A stretch of 64,000 bases of DNA from Gemmobacter aquarius (GCF_003060865.1 NZ_CP028920.1:134761-198760), one strand, 5' to 3'; counted from the first letter of the stretch, positions 35,667 to 48,158 are shown. The notes: generated by a model from the letters alone, not told the origin. Translations and numbers: made by a program.

Positions 35667-38600
35667 GCCTGCACCTGAAGCATGGCCGCGATGGAATTGC
35701 GCCGCGTCACCCAGAGCCCGGCTTCGGCCAGGCGGCGAAACAGATCGCGCAGGGCTTCAAGGGCTTGCGGATTGTGCTGCGCCATAAAGGCCACCAGATC
35801 GTTGCGGCCCAGCGTCGCCTCGTGATACAGGTCGAACAGATGCGGCGGCACCACGCCCGCCAGATGGGCAAAGGCCGCCAAGTGATCGGCGGTCGCGGCA
35901 ATCTCGGCGGCACCGCGATAGCCGTGGCGCATCATCCCGTGGGCCCAAGCCGGATCCGCCGCGCGGGCGCGCACCACGCGAGCGATTTCTTCGGACAAGC
36001 TGCGGGCACGGGGGCGGTCGGGTTGCGTGGCATCAAGATGATAAAGGGCGGGTTGCGCCGCCCCCAGTCGGGCAAGCGCGGCAGCAAACCCCGCCTCATG
36101 CGCCGCGTAATCGGCCGCCAGCAACAGATCGCTTTCGGGCAGATCCTGAGCATGCACAAAGCTGTCTGCGCTGCGCAAGCGGGCCTCCAGCCCGGCACGG
36201 TCACTGTGCGATTGCCCGTCCGCGCCGATCGCCCAACTGGAGGCCGCGATCCACGCCTCGCCCGCTGCGGCACGCGCTTCGTCGGTGAATGCGTCCATGG
36301 CAGTGCCCATGCCCAGCCCATACATGCCCGGTTTTGGGCCATAGACCCGTGCGGCGGCATCGCGGTAGGGGTTGTCCTCGGGGGCCTCGTCGCGGTCGGC
36401 CAGCATTTTGGCCCCGGTTTCAAACAGCGTCGCCAGCCCGGGAAACACATCCCGGAACAGGCCCGACACCCGCAGCGTCACATCTATGCGCGGGCGGCGC
36501 AGCAAGGCCAGCGGCACGACCTCGACACCCGACACACGCGCCGACCCTGCGTCCCAGACCGGGGCCAGCCCGGCCAGATGCAGCGCCATGGCGAATTCCT
36601 CGCCGGCGGTGCGCATGGTGGCGCTGCCCCACAGATCGACCACCAGCCCGCGCGGCCAGTCGCCGTGATCCTGCAAATGCCGGCGCAACAGTTCCTCGGC
36701 CAGCTTGACGCCCTGCGTTTGCGCGGCCCGACTGGGCACGGCGCGCGGATCGACCGCGAACAGGTTGCGCCCGGTTGGCAACACATCAGACCGCCCCCGC
36801 GCGGGCGACCCTGATGGGCCCGGCGCGACCCGAAGCCCCGCCAGAGCCCGCATCAGCCCGTCGCGTTCTGCCGCACCGCAAGCGCCGCGCCCCAGCACGT
36901 GCAACCCGTCGCCATATTGGCTTTCCTTGATGTCGCAGACAAAGCGGTCGATGCGGGTGATCGCCTCGGCAGGGCTGGCGCCCTCTGGAATGCCCAGATC
37001 GGTCTCGACGCCAGATGCCTGCGCTTCGCTGCGGATCTCGGAGATCAGCCGGTTGCGGCGACCAGGGTCCAACCCGTCGGCGGTGGAATATTCGTCCAAT
37101 AGCCGTTCCAGACGGTGCATCCCTTCGGGCACCACGGCGGCGCGCAAGGGCGGCGGCATGTGGCCAAGGGTCAGCGCGCCGATGCGCCGCTTGGCCTGTG
37201 CGGCCTCGCCCGGATCGTTAACGATAAACGGATAGATCACCGGCAGATCGCCCACCAGCGCCTCGGGCCAGCAGGCGGCGGAAAGCGCCACCGATTTGCC
37301 CGGCAGCCATTCCAGCGTGCCATGCGCACCCATGTGCAGGATAGCGTGCAACCCCTGCGCGCGCAGCCACAGATAGAACGCCACATAGCCATGCCGGGGC
37401 ACGCGCGACAGATCATGGTATTCGCCGTCGCGCAGGGCGACCTCGCCGCGTTCGGGTTGCAGCGCCACCAGTACGTCCCCAGCCCTCGTCGCGGCAAAAT
37501 GGAACGCGCCATCGCGGCAGGCAGGGTCATCCTCGGGCGCGCTCCACGCGCCGTACAGCGCGTCGCGCAAAGGATCAGGCAGACTGGTCAGCGCGGCCAG
37601 ATAGTCCTTCAGCGGCCATGCCAGCGTGTCGTTTTGCAAGGCTGGGGCCAGCGCGCATGGCCGCGCGCCATAGCCCGCCGCGCCCAGATCGGCCAGCAGG
37701 CCTTCGGTCGAGGCCAGCGCATCCAACCCCACCGCATGCGCCATCTGATGCGGGCGACCGGGATAGGTGGACAGGATCACTGCCAGACGGCGCTGGTCAA
37801 CCGGCGTTTGCGCCAGCCGCAGCCAGCCCATGACCCGCGCCACCACGGCAGCCACCCGGTCCCGGTCCGCCCGATGGGCAAAGCGCGAAAATTGCAGGTC
37901 GGGATCGCGTTTGGCCGCAGTCTTGAAGGACACAAGGCCCGCGAACAGCCGCCCGTCCACCTCGGGCAGCACGACATGCATCGCAAGGTCTGCCGGTGAC
38001 AGGCCACGATCCGACCCGGCCCAGTCGCGGCGGCGCGCGGTGGACAGCGCTACCTGAAACACCGGGCACCCCGCCACGTCAAACGGTGTGGACCCATCAT
38101 CGCCGCGCGCCGAAAAGGCGGTTGCGTTGATGATCGCAGGCGGACATGCCTGCGCCAGCACGGGGCGCAGCCAATCGGCAAAACCCGGCGCCTTGAGCGA
38201 CGGCGCAAAGACGCCCACCGCAGACACGCCCTGCGCACGCAGGCCAAGGATCAGCGCGTCGATGGGGCCGGTATCGGCCGCCGTAAGATAACTGCGATAG
38301 AAACTCACCAGCACGACCCGCCCCGGCGGCAGGTCCGCGATCACGCCCTGATCGGGGTCATAGATCCCCATGTCGGGCATCCGTTTATCGCCCGGCACCG
38401 GCCCGGCATACAGCCCCGCTGCCAGCGCCAGTTGCGCCAGCGCCGCCTGCGCTGCCACCGCGCCGCCCGCGTCACACAAATCCTGCAACCGCCGCAAGGT
38501 GGAGACCGGCAGGGTCGAGGCTGTATCCAGCGCCGGGTCCACCCGCCCGTCCGCAGGCAGCACCGCCAGCGCGATCCCCCGCCTGCGTGCCATGTCCTGC

Positions 38601-38899
38601 ACCGACGCAATGCCGTAAGGCCAATAGGCTTCGCCGCCGATCAGGCGGATCAAGATTGCCTTTGCCCTCGACAGCGTCCGCTCGACATAGGTATCGACCG
38701 AGACGGGATGTTTCAGCGCAACAATATTTTGAAGCCGCAGGGACGGAAGACCGCCGCCAGCCCGCTGCCAGCCGGCCGCAAACGCGCCAAGGTCGCTGTC
38801 GGAAAACGACAGGACCACCAGATCGGCAGGGTCCTGCCCCGGATCAAACGGCGCCTCGGCCGTGTCCAACCCCCGACTGTCGCGAAAGACGACGTGCAT
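35663..38899 (-). CDS. cobN: Cobaltochelatase subunit CobN
   Basis: A 1078-aa CobN/magnesium chelatase H-type subunit that binds hydrogenobyrinic acid a,c-diamide and inserts Co2+ with CobS and CobT, which are not in the window. Motifs include LHMGAHGTLEWLPGKSVALS, VIYPFIVNDPGEAAQAKRR and DLWGSATMRTAGEEFAMALH. It is shorter than the roughly 1,270-aa Pseudomonas enzyme. Confidence 0.95.
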   Translation of the reverse strand: MHVVFRDSRGLDTAEAPFDPGQDPADLVVLSFSDSDLGAFAAGWQRAGGGLPSLRLQNIVALKHPVSVDTYVERTLSRAKAILIRLIGGEAYWPYGIASVQDMARRRGIALAVLPADGRVDPALDTASTLPVSTLRRLQDLCDAGGAVAAQAALAQLALAAGLYAGPVPGDKRMPDMGIYDPDQGVIADLPPGRVVLVSFYRSYLTAADTGPIDALILGLRAQGVSAVGVFAPSLKAPGFADWLRPVLAQACPPAIINATAFSARGDDGSTPFDVAGCPVFQVALSTARRRDWAGSDRGLSPADLAMHVVLPEVDGRLFAGLVSFKTAAKRDPDLQFSRFAHRADRDRVAAVVARVMGWLRLAQTPVDQRRLAVILSTYPGRPHQMAHAVGLDALASTEGLLADLGAAGYGARPCALAPALQNDTLAWPLKDYLAALTSLPDPLRDALYGAWSAPEDDPACRDGAFHFAATRAGDVLVALQPERGEVALRDGEYHDLSRVPRHGYVAFYLWLRAQGLHAILHMGAHGTLEWLPGKSVALSAACWPEALVGDLPVIYPFIVNDPGEAAQAKRRIGALTLGHMPPPLRAAVVPEGMHRLERLLDEYSTADGLDPGRRNRLISEIRSEAQASGVETDLGIPEGASPAEAITRIDRFVCDIKESQYGDGLHVLGRGACGAAERDGLMRALAGLRVAPGPSGSPARGRSDVLPTGRNLFAVDPRAVPSRAAQTQGVKLAEELLRRHLQDHGDWPRGLVVDLWGSATMRTAGEEFAMALHLAGLAPVWDAGSARVSGVEVVPLALLRRPRIDVTLRVSGLFRDVFPGLATLFETGAKMLADRDEAPEDNPYRDAAARVYGPKPGMYGLGMGTAMDAFTDEARAAAGEAWIAASSWAIGADGQSHSDRAGLEARLRSADSFVHAQDLPESDLLLAADYAAHEAGFAAALARLGAAQPALYHLDATQPDRPRARSLSEEIARVVRARAADPAWAHGMMRHGYRGAAEIAATADHLAAFAHLAGVVPPHLFDLYHEATLGRNDLVAFMAQHNPQALEALRDLFRRLAEAGLWVTRRNSIAAMLQVQA

Positions 38900-38908
38900 C
38901 GCGGGTCC

Positions 38909-39943
38909 TTATGCCTCCAGCGCGGCGCGGATCGCGGCAGGGTCGATGTGGTGATGTTCCGCGATCACCACCAGCCGCGACTGGCGCGGCCCATCACCCC
39001 ACGGTCGGTCATATTGGTGGCGCACCCGCTCTCCGACCGCCTGGACCAGCAGACGCATCGGCTTGCCCGTCACAGCGACATGGCCCTTGACGCGCAGGAT
39101 GTGCTGATTGCGCGCCAGACGCTGGATGCGCAGGGCCAAATCGTCGGGGTCGGTGATTTCGGGCAGATCGATCACCACGCTGTCGAAATCCTCGTGCTCG
39201 TGGTCATCCTCGCCGTCGTGATGGCTGGGGCGCGCGGCGATGTCATCCTCGGCAGCGGCGTTAAGGCCCAGGATGAGGCGCGGGTCGATCCGGCCATCCG
39301 TCACAGGCAGGATCGCCACCTTGCGCGACATCTCGGCCTCGATCACGCCGCGGGCGGCGGTCAGCCCCACCTCGCCTGCCAGATCGGCCTTGGTCAGCAG
39401 GATCAAGTCGGCGCACAGGATCTGATCCTCGAACACCTCGGACAGGGGGGTTTCGTGGTCGATGCTGTCATCCGCAGCACGTTGCGCATCCACCGCCGCC
39501 ACATCGGGGGCGAAGCGCCCGGCTGCCACCGCCTCGGCATCGGCCAGGCCAATCACGCCGTCAACGGTGATCCTTGACCGGATCGCGGGCCAGTCGAACG
39601 CCTTGAGAAGCGGTTTCGGCAGTGCAAGGCCCGAGGTTTCGATGAGGATGTGATCAGGGCGCACCGGCATTGCCATCAGCGCCTCGATCGTGGGGATGAA
39701 ATCATCGGCCACGGTGCAGCAGATACAGCCATTGGCCAGCTCGACGATGTTTTCCACCGGGCAGTTTTCATCGGCGCAGGATTTCAGGATGTCGCCATCC
39801 ACCCCCACCGTGCCGAACTCGTTGACCAGGATCGCCAGACGCTTGCCTTGCGGGTTTTGCATCAGGTGGCGGATCAGCGTGGTCTTGCCTGCCCCCAGAA
39901 AGCCGGTGATGACGGTGACGGGGATTTTGGTCAGGTCGGTCAT
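38909..39943 (-). CDS. cobW: CobW GTPase of the B12 operon
   Basis: A 344-aa G3E GTPase with P-loop GFLGAGKT (14-21), CxCC (C73, C75, C76), TKAD and a His/Asp/Glu-rich linker (SHHDGEDDHEHED). It sits between cobN and DUF1636 under a B12 riboswitch, the classic CobW context, so it probably loads cobalt for CobN rather than zinc. Confidence 0.94.
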   Translation of the reverse strand: MTDLTKIPVTVITGFLGAGKTTLIRHLMQNPQGKRLAILVNEFGTVGVDGDILKSCADENCPVENIVELANGCICCTVADDFIPTIEALMAMPVRPDHILIETSGLALPKPLLKAFDWPAIRSRITVDGVIGLADAEAVAAGRFAPDVAAVDAQRAADDSIDHETPLSEVFEDQILCADLILLTKADLAGEVGLTAARGVIEAEMSRKVAILPVTDGRIDPRLILGLNAAAEDDIAARPSHHDGEDDHEHEDFDSVVIDLPEITDPDDLALRIQRLARNQHILRVKGHVAVTGKPMRLLVQAVGERVRHQYDRPWGDGPRQSRLVVIAEHHHIDPAAIRAALEA

Positions 39944-39946
39944 GGA

Positions 39947-40303
39947 TCAGGTCTCCAGCGGGGGAATGCGGGCAAGCGTTTGCTTGCGAAAGATGGTGGG
40001 GCGGTCGCGCCAGGGCACGATACCATCGGCAGAGCCGGCAAACAGCCCGGCCCCGCGCAGGATTTCGGGCACGTCATCGGTGGTCATCCGGCCATAGACA
40101 TAAGACCAGCCGCCTGCTTTGCTGAGCGCGATCGCACAACCATGATCGCAGGCCGACAGACATTCCACCGCGCGCAGGGTCACGCCGTCGGGCAGGCCCG
40201 ACTGCGCGACCGTGTCAAACAGGGTTTGACCGGGGGCGGTTTGCCCGTCGGGCAGCGGCTGACCAGCGCGGCAGGTGGTGCAGACATGCAAGACAGTCGT
40301 CAT
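39947..40303 (-). CDS. DUF1636 ferredoxin-like protein (copy 2), head of the cob operon
   Basis: A 118-aa protein starting MTTVLHVCTTCRAGQPLPDG after GGGAGAGG. Cysteines in VCTTC and AVECLSACDHGCAIAL match a thioredoxin-like [2Fe-2S] ferredoxin. It is the first gene after riboswitch 2 and lies three bases before cobW. It is shorter than copy 1 at 23296 and only loosely similar. Confidence 0.88.
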   Translation of the reverse strand: MTTVLHVCTTCRAGQPLPDGQTAPGQTLFDTVAQSGLPDGVTLRAVECLSACDHGCAIALSKAGGWSYVYGRMTTDDVPEILRGAGLFAGSADGIVPWRDRPTIFRKQTLARIPPLET

Positions 40304-40408
40304 GGCCTCTCCCGTAAGTGTCGCACGGGGCAGCCTGCGGCATGGGCGTGATGCGCCCAAACTCCGAAGGTCGCGGAACACCCCGTCCGCGCGTTTCAGT
40401 TCTGGAGC

Positions 40409-40614
40409 TGGCAGGTCTCCCGGCTTGCGGATCTCAAGGCGGGCGCAAGGCCTGCCCCGGCGGGCTGCCCGTCTTCCCGAACCTTGCGGCCAGTGACGTG
40501 GGGCAGACCTTTCCGGTCACGGTCGCGGGGGCGGCTGCGCTTGGGGTTGCGGCAAGGCGTGCCGCAAATCCTGTCGCATTCCCTTTTCACCTGTCCTAAG
40601 ACAGGCACCAACTC
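40409..40614 (-). promoter_or_regulatory. Cobalamin riboswitch 2
   Basis: On the minus strand: GGTGCCTGTC, GGTGAAAAGGGAA, a CCGTGACC-type segment, GCCAC/GCGGCC core parts, AACCGCAAGG-like core and GCCGGGAGACCTGCC. It lies upstream of DUF1636-cobW-cobN-cobG and onward to cobF; B12 should reduce expression of the whole operon. Confidence 0.9.
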
Positions 40615-40670
40615 CTTCATGCCGTAGTCTGCCACAAGGATTGCGCTGTCAAGAACAAGGAAACGTCTCG

Positions 40671-41324
40671 ATGTCCGCCACAAACGACACCTCCACCGAA
40701 GGCCCGGGGCCCGGTCAGGCCGACGATCTGGCCCGCCACGCAAGCAAGATGGCCAAGAAAAAGGCCGCCCGCGACAAGATCATGGCTGGAAAAGCAGGCG
40801 AACGCGGGCTTTTGATCGTGCATACCGGGGCGGGCAAGGGCAAATCCTCGTCCGGGTTCGGCATGGTCTTGCGCTGCATCGCACATGGGATGCCCTGCGC
40901 CGTGGTGCAGTTCATCAAGGGCGCCTGGGACACCGGCGAGCGGCGCCTGATCGAGGGTCATTTCAGCGCCCTGTGCCAGTTTCACGCGATGGGCGAAGGC
41001 TTTACCTGGGAAACCCAGGACAAGGCCCGCGACATCGCCGCCGCCCGCGCCGGTTGGGAAAAGGCCAAGGAGCTGATCCGCAACCCCGATATCCGCTTTG
41101 TGCTGCTGGACGAGATCAACATCGCCCTGCGCTATGATTACCTTGATCTTGACGAGGTGCTGGCCTTCTTGCGCGCGGAAAAGCCGCCGCTGACCCATGT
41201 CTGCCTGACCGGGCGAAACGCCAAGGACGCATTGATCGAGGCCGCCGATCTGGTAACCGAGATGACGCTGATCAAGCATCCGTTCCGGTCGGGCATAAAA
41301 GCCCAGCCGGGGGTGGAGTTCTGA
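40671..41324 (+). CDS. cobO: Corrinoid adenosyltransferase CobO
   Basis: A 217-aa CobA/CobO/BtuR-type ATP:corrinoid adenosyltransferase. P-loop [14 protein letters not shown] (about 51-64), [26 protein letters not shown] and [14 protein letters not shown] are signatures. ATG 40671 has AAGGA upstream. It is followed by cobQ after four bases. Confidence 0.95.
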   Translation: MSATNDTSTEGPGPGQADDLARHASKMAKKKAARDKIMAGKAGERGLLIVHTGAGKGKSSSGFGMVLRCIAHGMPCAVVQFIKGAWDTGERRLIEGHFSALCQFHAMGEGFTWETQDKARDIAAARAGWEKAKELIRNPDIRFVLLDEINIALRYDYLDLDEVLAFLRAEKPPLTHVCLTGRNAKDALIEAADLVTEMTLIKHPFRSGIKAQPGVEF

Positions 41325-41328
41325 CGCG

Positions 41329-42785
41329 ATGCCCGCGCTGATGATCCAGGGCTGCGGGTCGAACGTCGGCAAGTCGATGCTGGTGGCAGGACTGTGTCGC
41401 GCGGCGGTGCGGCGCGGGCTGTCGGTCGCGCCGTTCAAGCCGCAGAACATGTCGAACAATGCCGCCGTCACCGCCGATGGCGGCGAGATCGGCCGCGCGC
41501 AGGCATTGCAGGCGATAGCCTGCGGGCTGGAGCCGGTGACCGACATGAACCCGGTGCTTCTCAAGCCCGAGTCCGAGGTGGGCGCGCAGGTGATCGTGCA
41601 GGGCAAGCGGCTGACGACCGCGCGGGCGCGCGATTATGCGGCGCTGAAACCGCAGTTGATGGGGGCGGTGCTGGACAGCTTCCATCGCTTGCGCGGGGCG
41701 CATGATCTGATGATCGTCGAAGGCGCGGGCAGCCCGGCAGAGGTGAACCTGCGCGCGGGCGACATTGCCAACATGGGCTTTGCCCGCGCCGCCGATGTGC
41801 CGGTGGTTCTGGTCGGCGACATTGACCGAGGCGGGGTGATCGCGCAGATCGTGGGCACGCAGGCGGTGATCGACGCGGGCGATGCGGGAATGGTTGCGGG
41901 GTTTGTCATCAACAAGTTTCGCGGTGATCCGCGATTGTTCGACGACGGCTATGCCTTCATTCAGGCGCGCACCGGCTGGCGCGGCTTTGGCGTGGTGCCG
42001 TGGTTTTCCAAGGCCCATCTCCTGCCCGCCGAAGATGCACAGGACATCGGGTCAAGCCCGCGCGGTCTTGGCGGCAATGACGCCGTGACCATCGCCGCGC
42101 TCTGCTTTTCCCGTATCGCCAATTTCGACGACCTTGATCCGCTCAAGGCAGAACCGGGGGTCAATCTGGTGATGGTGCAACCCGGGCAGGCCATTCCCGG
42201 AGACGCACGGCTCGTGATCCTGCCCGGGTCGAAATCGACGCGCGGTGATCTGGCGTTTCTGCGGGCGCAGGGCTGGGATGTGGATGTGGCCGCCCATATC
42301 CGGCGCGGCGGGCATGTGCTGGGCATCTGCGGCGGCTATCAGATGCTTGGCCAGTCAATTGCCGACCCCGACGGCATCGAGGGCCCTGCCGGAGAAACGC
42401 CCGGCCTTGGCCTGCTTGACGTGCATACCCTGATGACCCCCGACAAGCGTTTGTCGCGGGTGCGCGGCTGCCATTTGGCCAGCGGCCAGCCCATAGAGGG
42501 GTATGAGATCCATATCGGGCGCACCAGCGGCCCTGATCGCGCCCGCCCTTTGCCCGGATCGACGGCCGCCCCGAGGGCGCGATCCATGTCCAAGGGCGCA
42601 TCAGTGGCACCTATCTGCACGGCATGTTCCAGTCGGATGGCTTTCGCGCGGCGTTTCTTGCGGGTCTGGGGATCGACGCCGCCGGTCGCAGCCACAGCGC
42701 CGAGGTCGAGGCGACGCTTGACCTGCTAGCCGACCATCTGGAAACCCATTTGGACGTGCCGGGCCTGCTGGCGTTGGCACGTTAG
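41329..42785 (+). pseudogene. cobQ: Cobyric acid synthase CobQ, broken by a 1-base deletion near the end
   Basis: A complete glutamine-dependent amidase: [28 protein letters not shown], and the amidotransferase nucleophile in [10 protein letters not shown]. After [11 protein letters not shown] (near 42540) the given frame turns into Arg/Pro-rich noise and stops at 42729. Adding one T to the TTT at 42549-42551 restores [24 protein letters not shown] and a normal end at 42785. The lost part contains the last catalytic His region, so the enzyme would be dead if the deletion is real. Either a sequencing error or recent decay. Confidence 0.9.
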
Positions 42786-43760
42786 GGCCGCAGGTCCTGC
42801 GAAAGGCGGTCCCACTCCGGCTCAGGTCCCGGCAGGCCCAGCCGAAGCAGGCAGCCCGACCAGGGGAAGATCCGGCTCCAGATCCTGTGGCGCGCCAGCC
42901 GGTGCTGCGCGGCTTCTGCGTCGGGCGTCTCATAAAGACGGAACAGCGTTGTGCCCCCGCTATCTTCCAACCCGCCACCCGGGCCAGATCATCGGCGCGG
43001 CCAGCGTCTAGTGCCAACTGCGCGCGCATTGCATCCGCCCAGCCCGTATCGGAGATCGCCTGCCGTCCGATCTCGATTGCCGGGCCAGAGACGGCCCAAG
43101 GCCCAGCCATCCGCGCCAGCGCCGCAATGTCGCTATCGGCCCCAAAGGCGAAGCCAAGCCGCAAGCCTGCCAGCCCGTAAAACTTACCAAAAGACCTCAG
43201 GATTAGCAGGTTATCCTGCCCTGCCCGCGGCAAAAGCGAAAGCCCGGGGGAGATGTCACCAAAGCTTTCGTCCACCACCAGAAACCCAACCTTTCGGGAC
43301 AGGGTAAGCAAATCGTGCGGGGTATGGCGGCGCCCGTCGGGTTTATTGGGGTTCACCACCACGGCAAGGCTGGCACTGTGCAGGGCTTCTGGCGTGCTGA
43401 CATTGGCAACATCCCAGCCTGCCTGTGACAGACACGCCGCGTGTTCGTTATAGGTCGGCCCCAGCACTGCCGCACGCCCGGCGGGCCGCAACAAGGGCAT
43501 TAGTTGAATAGCCGCCTGCGCGCCCGCAAGCGCTATTCCGGCCGCTTGATCTGATGCTCCCCATGCGCGCGCCGCCTGCGCCACCAAACCCGCCTGACTT
43601 GCCCGAGTCGGCAGGCTGCGCCAACAGTCCGGGTCAAGCAGGGGCAATGGCCAAGGGCGGCGGTTGATACCCGTGCACAGGTCAATCCAGTCGCCCGTGC
43701 CGAAAACGGCCATCGCCTGATCCAGATTTCCGCCGTGATCGCGCATAGATGTGCTCCTTG

Positions 43761-43764
<4 letters not shown>
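42782..43764 (-). pseudogene. cobC: Threonine-phosphate decarboxylase-like CobC, broken by a 1-base deletion
   Basis: A PLP-dependent class-I aminotransferase-fold enzyme that makes aminopropanol phosphate for the B12 loop. HGGNLD, CTGINRRPWPLP, the Lys site in RSFGKFYGLAGLRLGF, and VVNPNKPDGR are seen. After VAGWKIAG the frame is lost; adding one G to the run at 42954-42958 (C on the plus strand) restores GTTLFRLYETPDAEAAQ to a stop at 42782. The restored stop overlaps the restored cobQ stop. The start at 43764 overlaps the pduX-like stop as ATGA. Confidence 0.87.
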
Positions 43765-46072
<2,308 letters not shown>

Positions 46073-46095
46073 GGGAGTGGGCAAAACTTGGGGGT
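46073..46095. repeat. Left terminal inverted repeat of the IS
   Basis: A 23-bp copy, matching the right end in inverse orientation without mismatch. Confidence 0.9.
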
Positions 46096-46134
46096 GTCTG
46101 TGTATGTTGGTGGTTCATTGAGAAGGGAACTGCC

Positions 46135-47493
46135 ATGGAAGTGCGGATTATTGTCGAGACGACCTTTGAGAACGGAACCACAAAGAGGCATCGTCTCGGC
46201 CGTTTGTCCCGCCCGTTTCGACGCACGCAGCCTGAGGGGTTCGGGTTGTTGCTCGAAGATGCGAAGACGATCCTGGGGCAATTGCAAAGTGCGATCCTGC
46301 ACGACCAGATCGAGGAAATTTCCGAAGCCAGCCGGATCTGCCCGGACTGCGACGGGGTCCGGGCTATACATGATTATCGGTCGCGGGTGCTCGACACACT
46401 CTTCGGCAGGTTCGAGGTCAAAGCGCCGCGCATTCGGCGTTGCGCCTGCAATGCAAAATCCGATGTTGTCTTGGGCGGACCGCTTTCGCCTCTCGCTCAC
46501 TTTTTCCCGGATCGATCGACCCCGGAACTGCGACGCCTTCAAGCCGAACTTGGAGCGCGTCATTCCTTTCGGGAAGCGGTGCGTATTCTGGAAACCTTTC
46601 TGCCTTGCGCGAAGCAGGTGAACACATCGGTGCGCAATCGACTGGGCAAAGTTGCCCGGGAAATCTGCGACAGCGAGCAGAATGAGCCGCTGGTTCCTTC
46701 AGCCGCCGAAGAGGCGCCTGCGCTGACGGTTTTCCTGGACGGTGCGCATATCCGATGCAGGCCGGAATATCAGAAGCGACACCTCGATGTTGTGGTCGGT
46801 AAAATTGAAGGCCACGATAGGTGCCGTCGCTTCGGCTTGGTGCAACAGGCGGTCCTGTCACCTGCCAGTCAGCTTCGCCAGCACTTGAGGGCTCTCGGTT
46901 GGGATCACGAACAAACCGTCACGGTAATTTCGGACGGGGAACCAGCCCTGCCAAACCTCGTCCGCAATGCCGTCGATGGAAAGGTCCGCCACATCCTCGA
47001 CTGGTGGCATATCTCGATGCGTATTCAGCACGTCGAGAACGCCGTAAAAGGCCTGCTGCAGAGCAGGGGTTTCTCCGGCATTCCAGTGTTGTTCAAACGT
47101 CCGGCCGAAACACTGCGATGGTACCTTTGGCATGGGAAAGTTCTAACGGCCACGACCAGTCTGCAATGGTTGATCGTCGATTGCACGCGGCTGAATACAG
47201 ATGATCGCATGGCGGCTGAAGCAGCCCGACGCGTGCAAGCCCGGTGCCGGGACCTCTATTCCTACCTTGCGAACAACATGGACAGCCTGACCGACTATGG
47301 TCGGCGGTACCGCACGGGTTTTCCGATTTCTTCATCCCGGGCAGAGGGCTGCGTGGACGACATCGGGAACACCCGCATGGGCAAGCGCCGCCGCATGAGA
47401 TGGTCGCCCAATGGAGCCCACCGCGTGGCTGTTGTCCGCGCCGCCGTTCTCGACGGTCGGCTAACCGGAGCCTACCAAAGAGCAGCCGCATGA
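46135..47493 (+). CDS. ISKra4-family-like transposase
   Basis: A 452-aa transposase starting at 46135 after GAGAAGGGAAC. A zinc-finger-like part (ICPDCDG at about 78-84, RRCACN at about 103) precedes a DDE-type core: FLDGAHIRC (first Asp, about residue 202), VISDGEPALPNL (second Asp) and SSSRAEGCVDDI (Glu). Layout and sequence fit ISKra4-group enzymes. The gene is intact, so the element may still move. Confidence 0.85.
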   Translation: MEVRIIVETTFENGTTKRHRLGRLSRPFRRTQPEGFGLLLEDAKTILGQLQSAILHDQIEEISEASRICPDCDGVRAIHDYRSRVLDTLFGRFEVKAPRIRRCACNAKSDVVLGGPLSPLAHFFPDRSTPELRRLQAELGARHSFREAVRILETFLPCAKQVNTSVRNRLGKVAREICDSEQNEPLVPSAAEEAPALTVFLDGAHIRCRPEYQKRHLDVVVGKIEGHDRCRRFGLVQQAVLSPASQLRQHLRALGWDHEQTVTVISDGEPALPNLVRNAVDGKVRHILDWWHISMRIQHVENAVKGLLQSRGFSGIPVLFKRPAETLRWYLWHGKVLTATTSLQWLIVDCTRLNTDDRMAAEAARRVQARCRDLYSYLANNMDSLTDYGRRYRTGFPISSSRAEGCVDDIGNTRMGKRRRMRWSPNGAHRVAVVRAAVLDGRLTGAYQRAAA

Positions 47494-47515
47494 CCCCCAA
47501 GTTTTGCCCACTCCC
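47493..47515. repeat. Right terminal inverted repeat of the IS
   Basis: The 23-bp reverse complement of the left end; its first base is the last base of the transposase stop codon. Confidence 0.9.
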
Positions 47516-48085
47516 AGTCCCGTCCTGGTGGCCGCACTGTGGATGGGGATGTCAGGGATTGCATCGGCGCATTCGTTCACGGCCGCACTTCTGGTCGTCG
47601 GCGAAGACCTTGAAGTAGGCCTCGCCGAAGCCGTCCGCGGTTTCCTGCTGGCGGCGGACGAGCGGGATGGGCACGCGAATGAGACGTCTGACGGGCATTT
47701 GGGCGGGGTTGATGTGCATGTTCTGCCGCTTCCGCGCGAAGCAGCAGGGTTGGTCGAGGACCTGTTAGGAACACCTAGCGAGCCCCCCGATGTGGTGGTG
47801 GTCCTTGGCCCCGAGCCAGCAGCCAGCGCAACCGCGCGCGCGTATCAATCGGAAGGCATCGTCTTGGTGCAGGATGTCCTTCCAGCGGGATGGGAAGGCG
47901 AGAGTCAGATGGACAGTTTCGCGGCGCGTTACCGGCTCGTCCATGGCACGGCGCCCAGTGCAATGGCGGCCACGGCCTATCACGCCGCGCGATGTCTTGA
48001 TGCCGCGATCAGACCATTGGACGGCGTCAACCTGCAGGCCGCGCTGGAAGAAGTATGGCGGTCAACCGAGTTGGGTTTGCCTTGA
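47516..48085 (+). pseudogene. Secreted substrate-binding-like protein, 5' end removed by the IS
   Basis: The frame enters from the IS right end and reads LVAALWMGMSGIASAHS, a signal-peptide core, then a periplasmic binding protein fold like Peripla_BP_6 (VVVVLGPEPAASATARAYQ, AARYRLVHGTAPSAMAATAYHAARCLDAAI). The natural start codon is gone; a TTG at 47504 inside the IS repeat could act in its place. About 190 aa remain, much shorter than full binding proteins, so the internal part may also have been reduced. Ligand unknown. Confidence 0.6.
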
Positions 48086-48158
48086 TACTGCTGTGGCACC
48101 TGGAGACAAGCGCTTCGTGCCACTGCTTCTTGTGACGCCCTTTCATCCTGAAGCGAAG

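Larger units (their letters stand above)
46073..47515 (+). mobile_element. Complete ISKra4-like insertion sequence (1443 bp)
   Basis: The ends are 23-bp perfect inverted repeats: GGGAGTGGGCAAAACTTGGG then GGT at 46073-46095, and its reverse complement at 47493-47515. One transposase gene fills the space and its stop overlaps the right repeat. The flanks (..CAAAG and AGTCC..) show no clear target duplication. The right end interrupts a gene for a secreted binding protein. Confidence 0.88.
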
